From assembly GCA_002437575.1 (NCBI GenBank), contig DJQK01000153.1:1-21926 (forward strand): a stretch of 21,926 bases of DNA, written 5' to 3'. The notes under the pieces were generated by a model, which was not told the DNA's origin, did not search any database, and was given only the letters and a program-made list of their open reading frames with translations. Source of the DNA: Clostridiales bacterium UBA6388. GTDB lineage: Bacteria; Bacillota; Clostridia; Oscillospirales; Oscillospiraceae. Shown here one piece after another: positions 21,860-21,926 of this stretch (its first letter is position 1; the number at the start of each line of letters is the position of its first letter). Made by a program: the position numbers and the translations under genes.

Positions 21860-21926
21860 ATGTCCGGACATTCCAAGTGGCATAACATTCAGAAAACGAA
21901 GGGTGCACAGGACGCCAAGCGCGCCG
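21860..21926 (+). CDS. yebC: YebC/PmpR-family protein, N-terminal part (runs off the window)
   Basis: Only the first 22 codons are present. The start MSGHSKWHNIQ followed by KTKGAQDAKRA is the near-invariant N-terminus of YebC/PmpR proteins (about 240 aa), known as transcription regulators and more recently as factors that relieve ribosome stalling. ATG at 21860 is preceded by AAGGGAAGAG and a plausible promoter. The gene continues past the right edge. Confidence 0.93.
   Translation, partial: MSGHSKWHNIQKTKGAQDAKRA

Noticed and set aside
21860..21871. The palindrome TGTCCGGACA occurs both in the spo0A leader and at the yebC start
   Set aside because: At yebC it encodes the invariant MSGH residues, so the match is explained by codons and is most likely coincidence.

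Overview
The window looks like chromosome of a spore-forming member of the Clostridia, most likely a gut Oscillospiraceae/Ruminococcaceae-type bacterium. The reasons are a full-length Spo0A, Firmicute-type housekeeping genes (trmK, a short Nif3/YqfO protein, yebC, ylmH, a DUF896/YnzC protein, WYL and Xre regulators), strong AGGAGG ribosome binding sites, consensus sigma-A promoters with 17-bp spacers, and DNA that is GC-rich for a Firmicute. The exact genus is inference. There is no phage, integrase, transposase, CRISPR array or rRNA; this is mostly ordinary core chromosome with three dispersed non-coding repeat families in the gaps.

Layout. 1-842: spo0A with its own -10 element. 843-1519: a non-coding stretch with a MITE-like repeat, a possible small transcript, and tRNA-Ser(GGA) with its own promoter and terminator. 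1520-4605 (minus): a class B penicillin-binding protein overlapping an FHA-domain/SEDS (FtsW/RodA/SpoVE) fusion, a two-gene peptidoglycan synthase unit. 4721-4825: a GTAGGGGCGG-ended repeat. 4830-7016 (minus): AI-2E family transporter, then endonuclease IV. 7075-8167 (plus): WYL regulator, ending in a row of hairpins that separates it from the convergent mrp. 8293-10498 (minus): Mrp ATPase on its own promoter, and an upstream pair HAD hydrolase - CatA-like acyltransferase. 10611-11995 (plus): a membrane-anchored or lipidated SH3-domain protein.

11996-12760 has no gene and is a nest of repeats and palindromes plus a strong bidirectional terminator. 12761-16341 (minus) is a tight four-gene unit: ylmH, DUF896, MBOAT O-acyltransferase, DHHW/AlgX-like partner. 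A divergent promoter pair at 16377-16463 drives that unit and the plus-strand unit 16661-19934 (HI0933/BaiN flavoprotein, COG2509 flavoprotein, two tiny Xre regulators); a second MITE-like copy lies exactly in the leader of the plus unit. Then follow DUF1858 protein, trmK, nif3-like, and the first 22 codons of yebC.

The genes serve cell-envelope construction (SEDS/PBP, MBOAT/DHHW, SH3 protein), Fe-S and redox functions (Mrp, two flavoproteins, DUF1858), and RNA/DNA upkeep (Nfo, YlmH, TrmK). I found no obviously new multi-gene system. The most noteworthy items are the FHA-SEDS fusion, the repeat families (one sitting in an operon leader) and the repeat nest at 12.0-12.7 kb.
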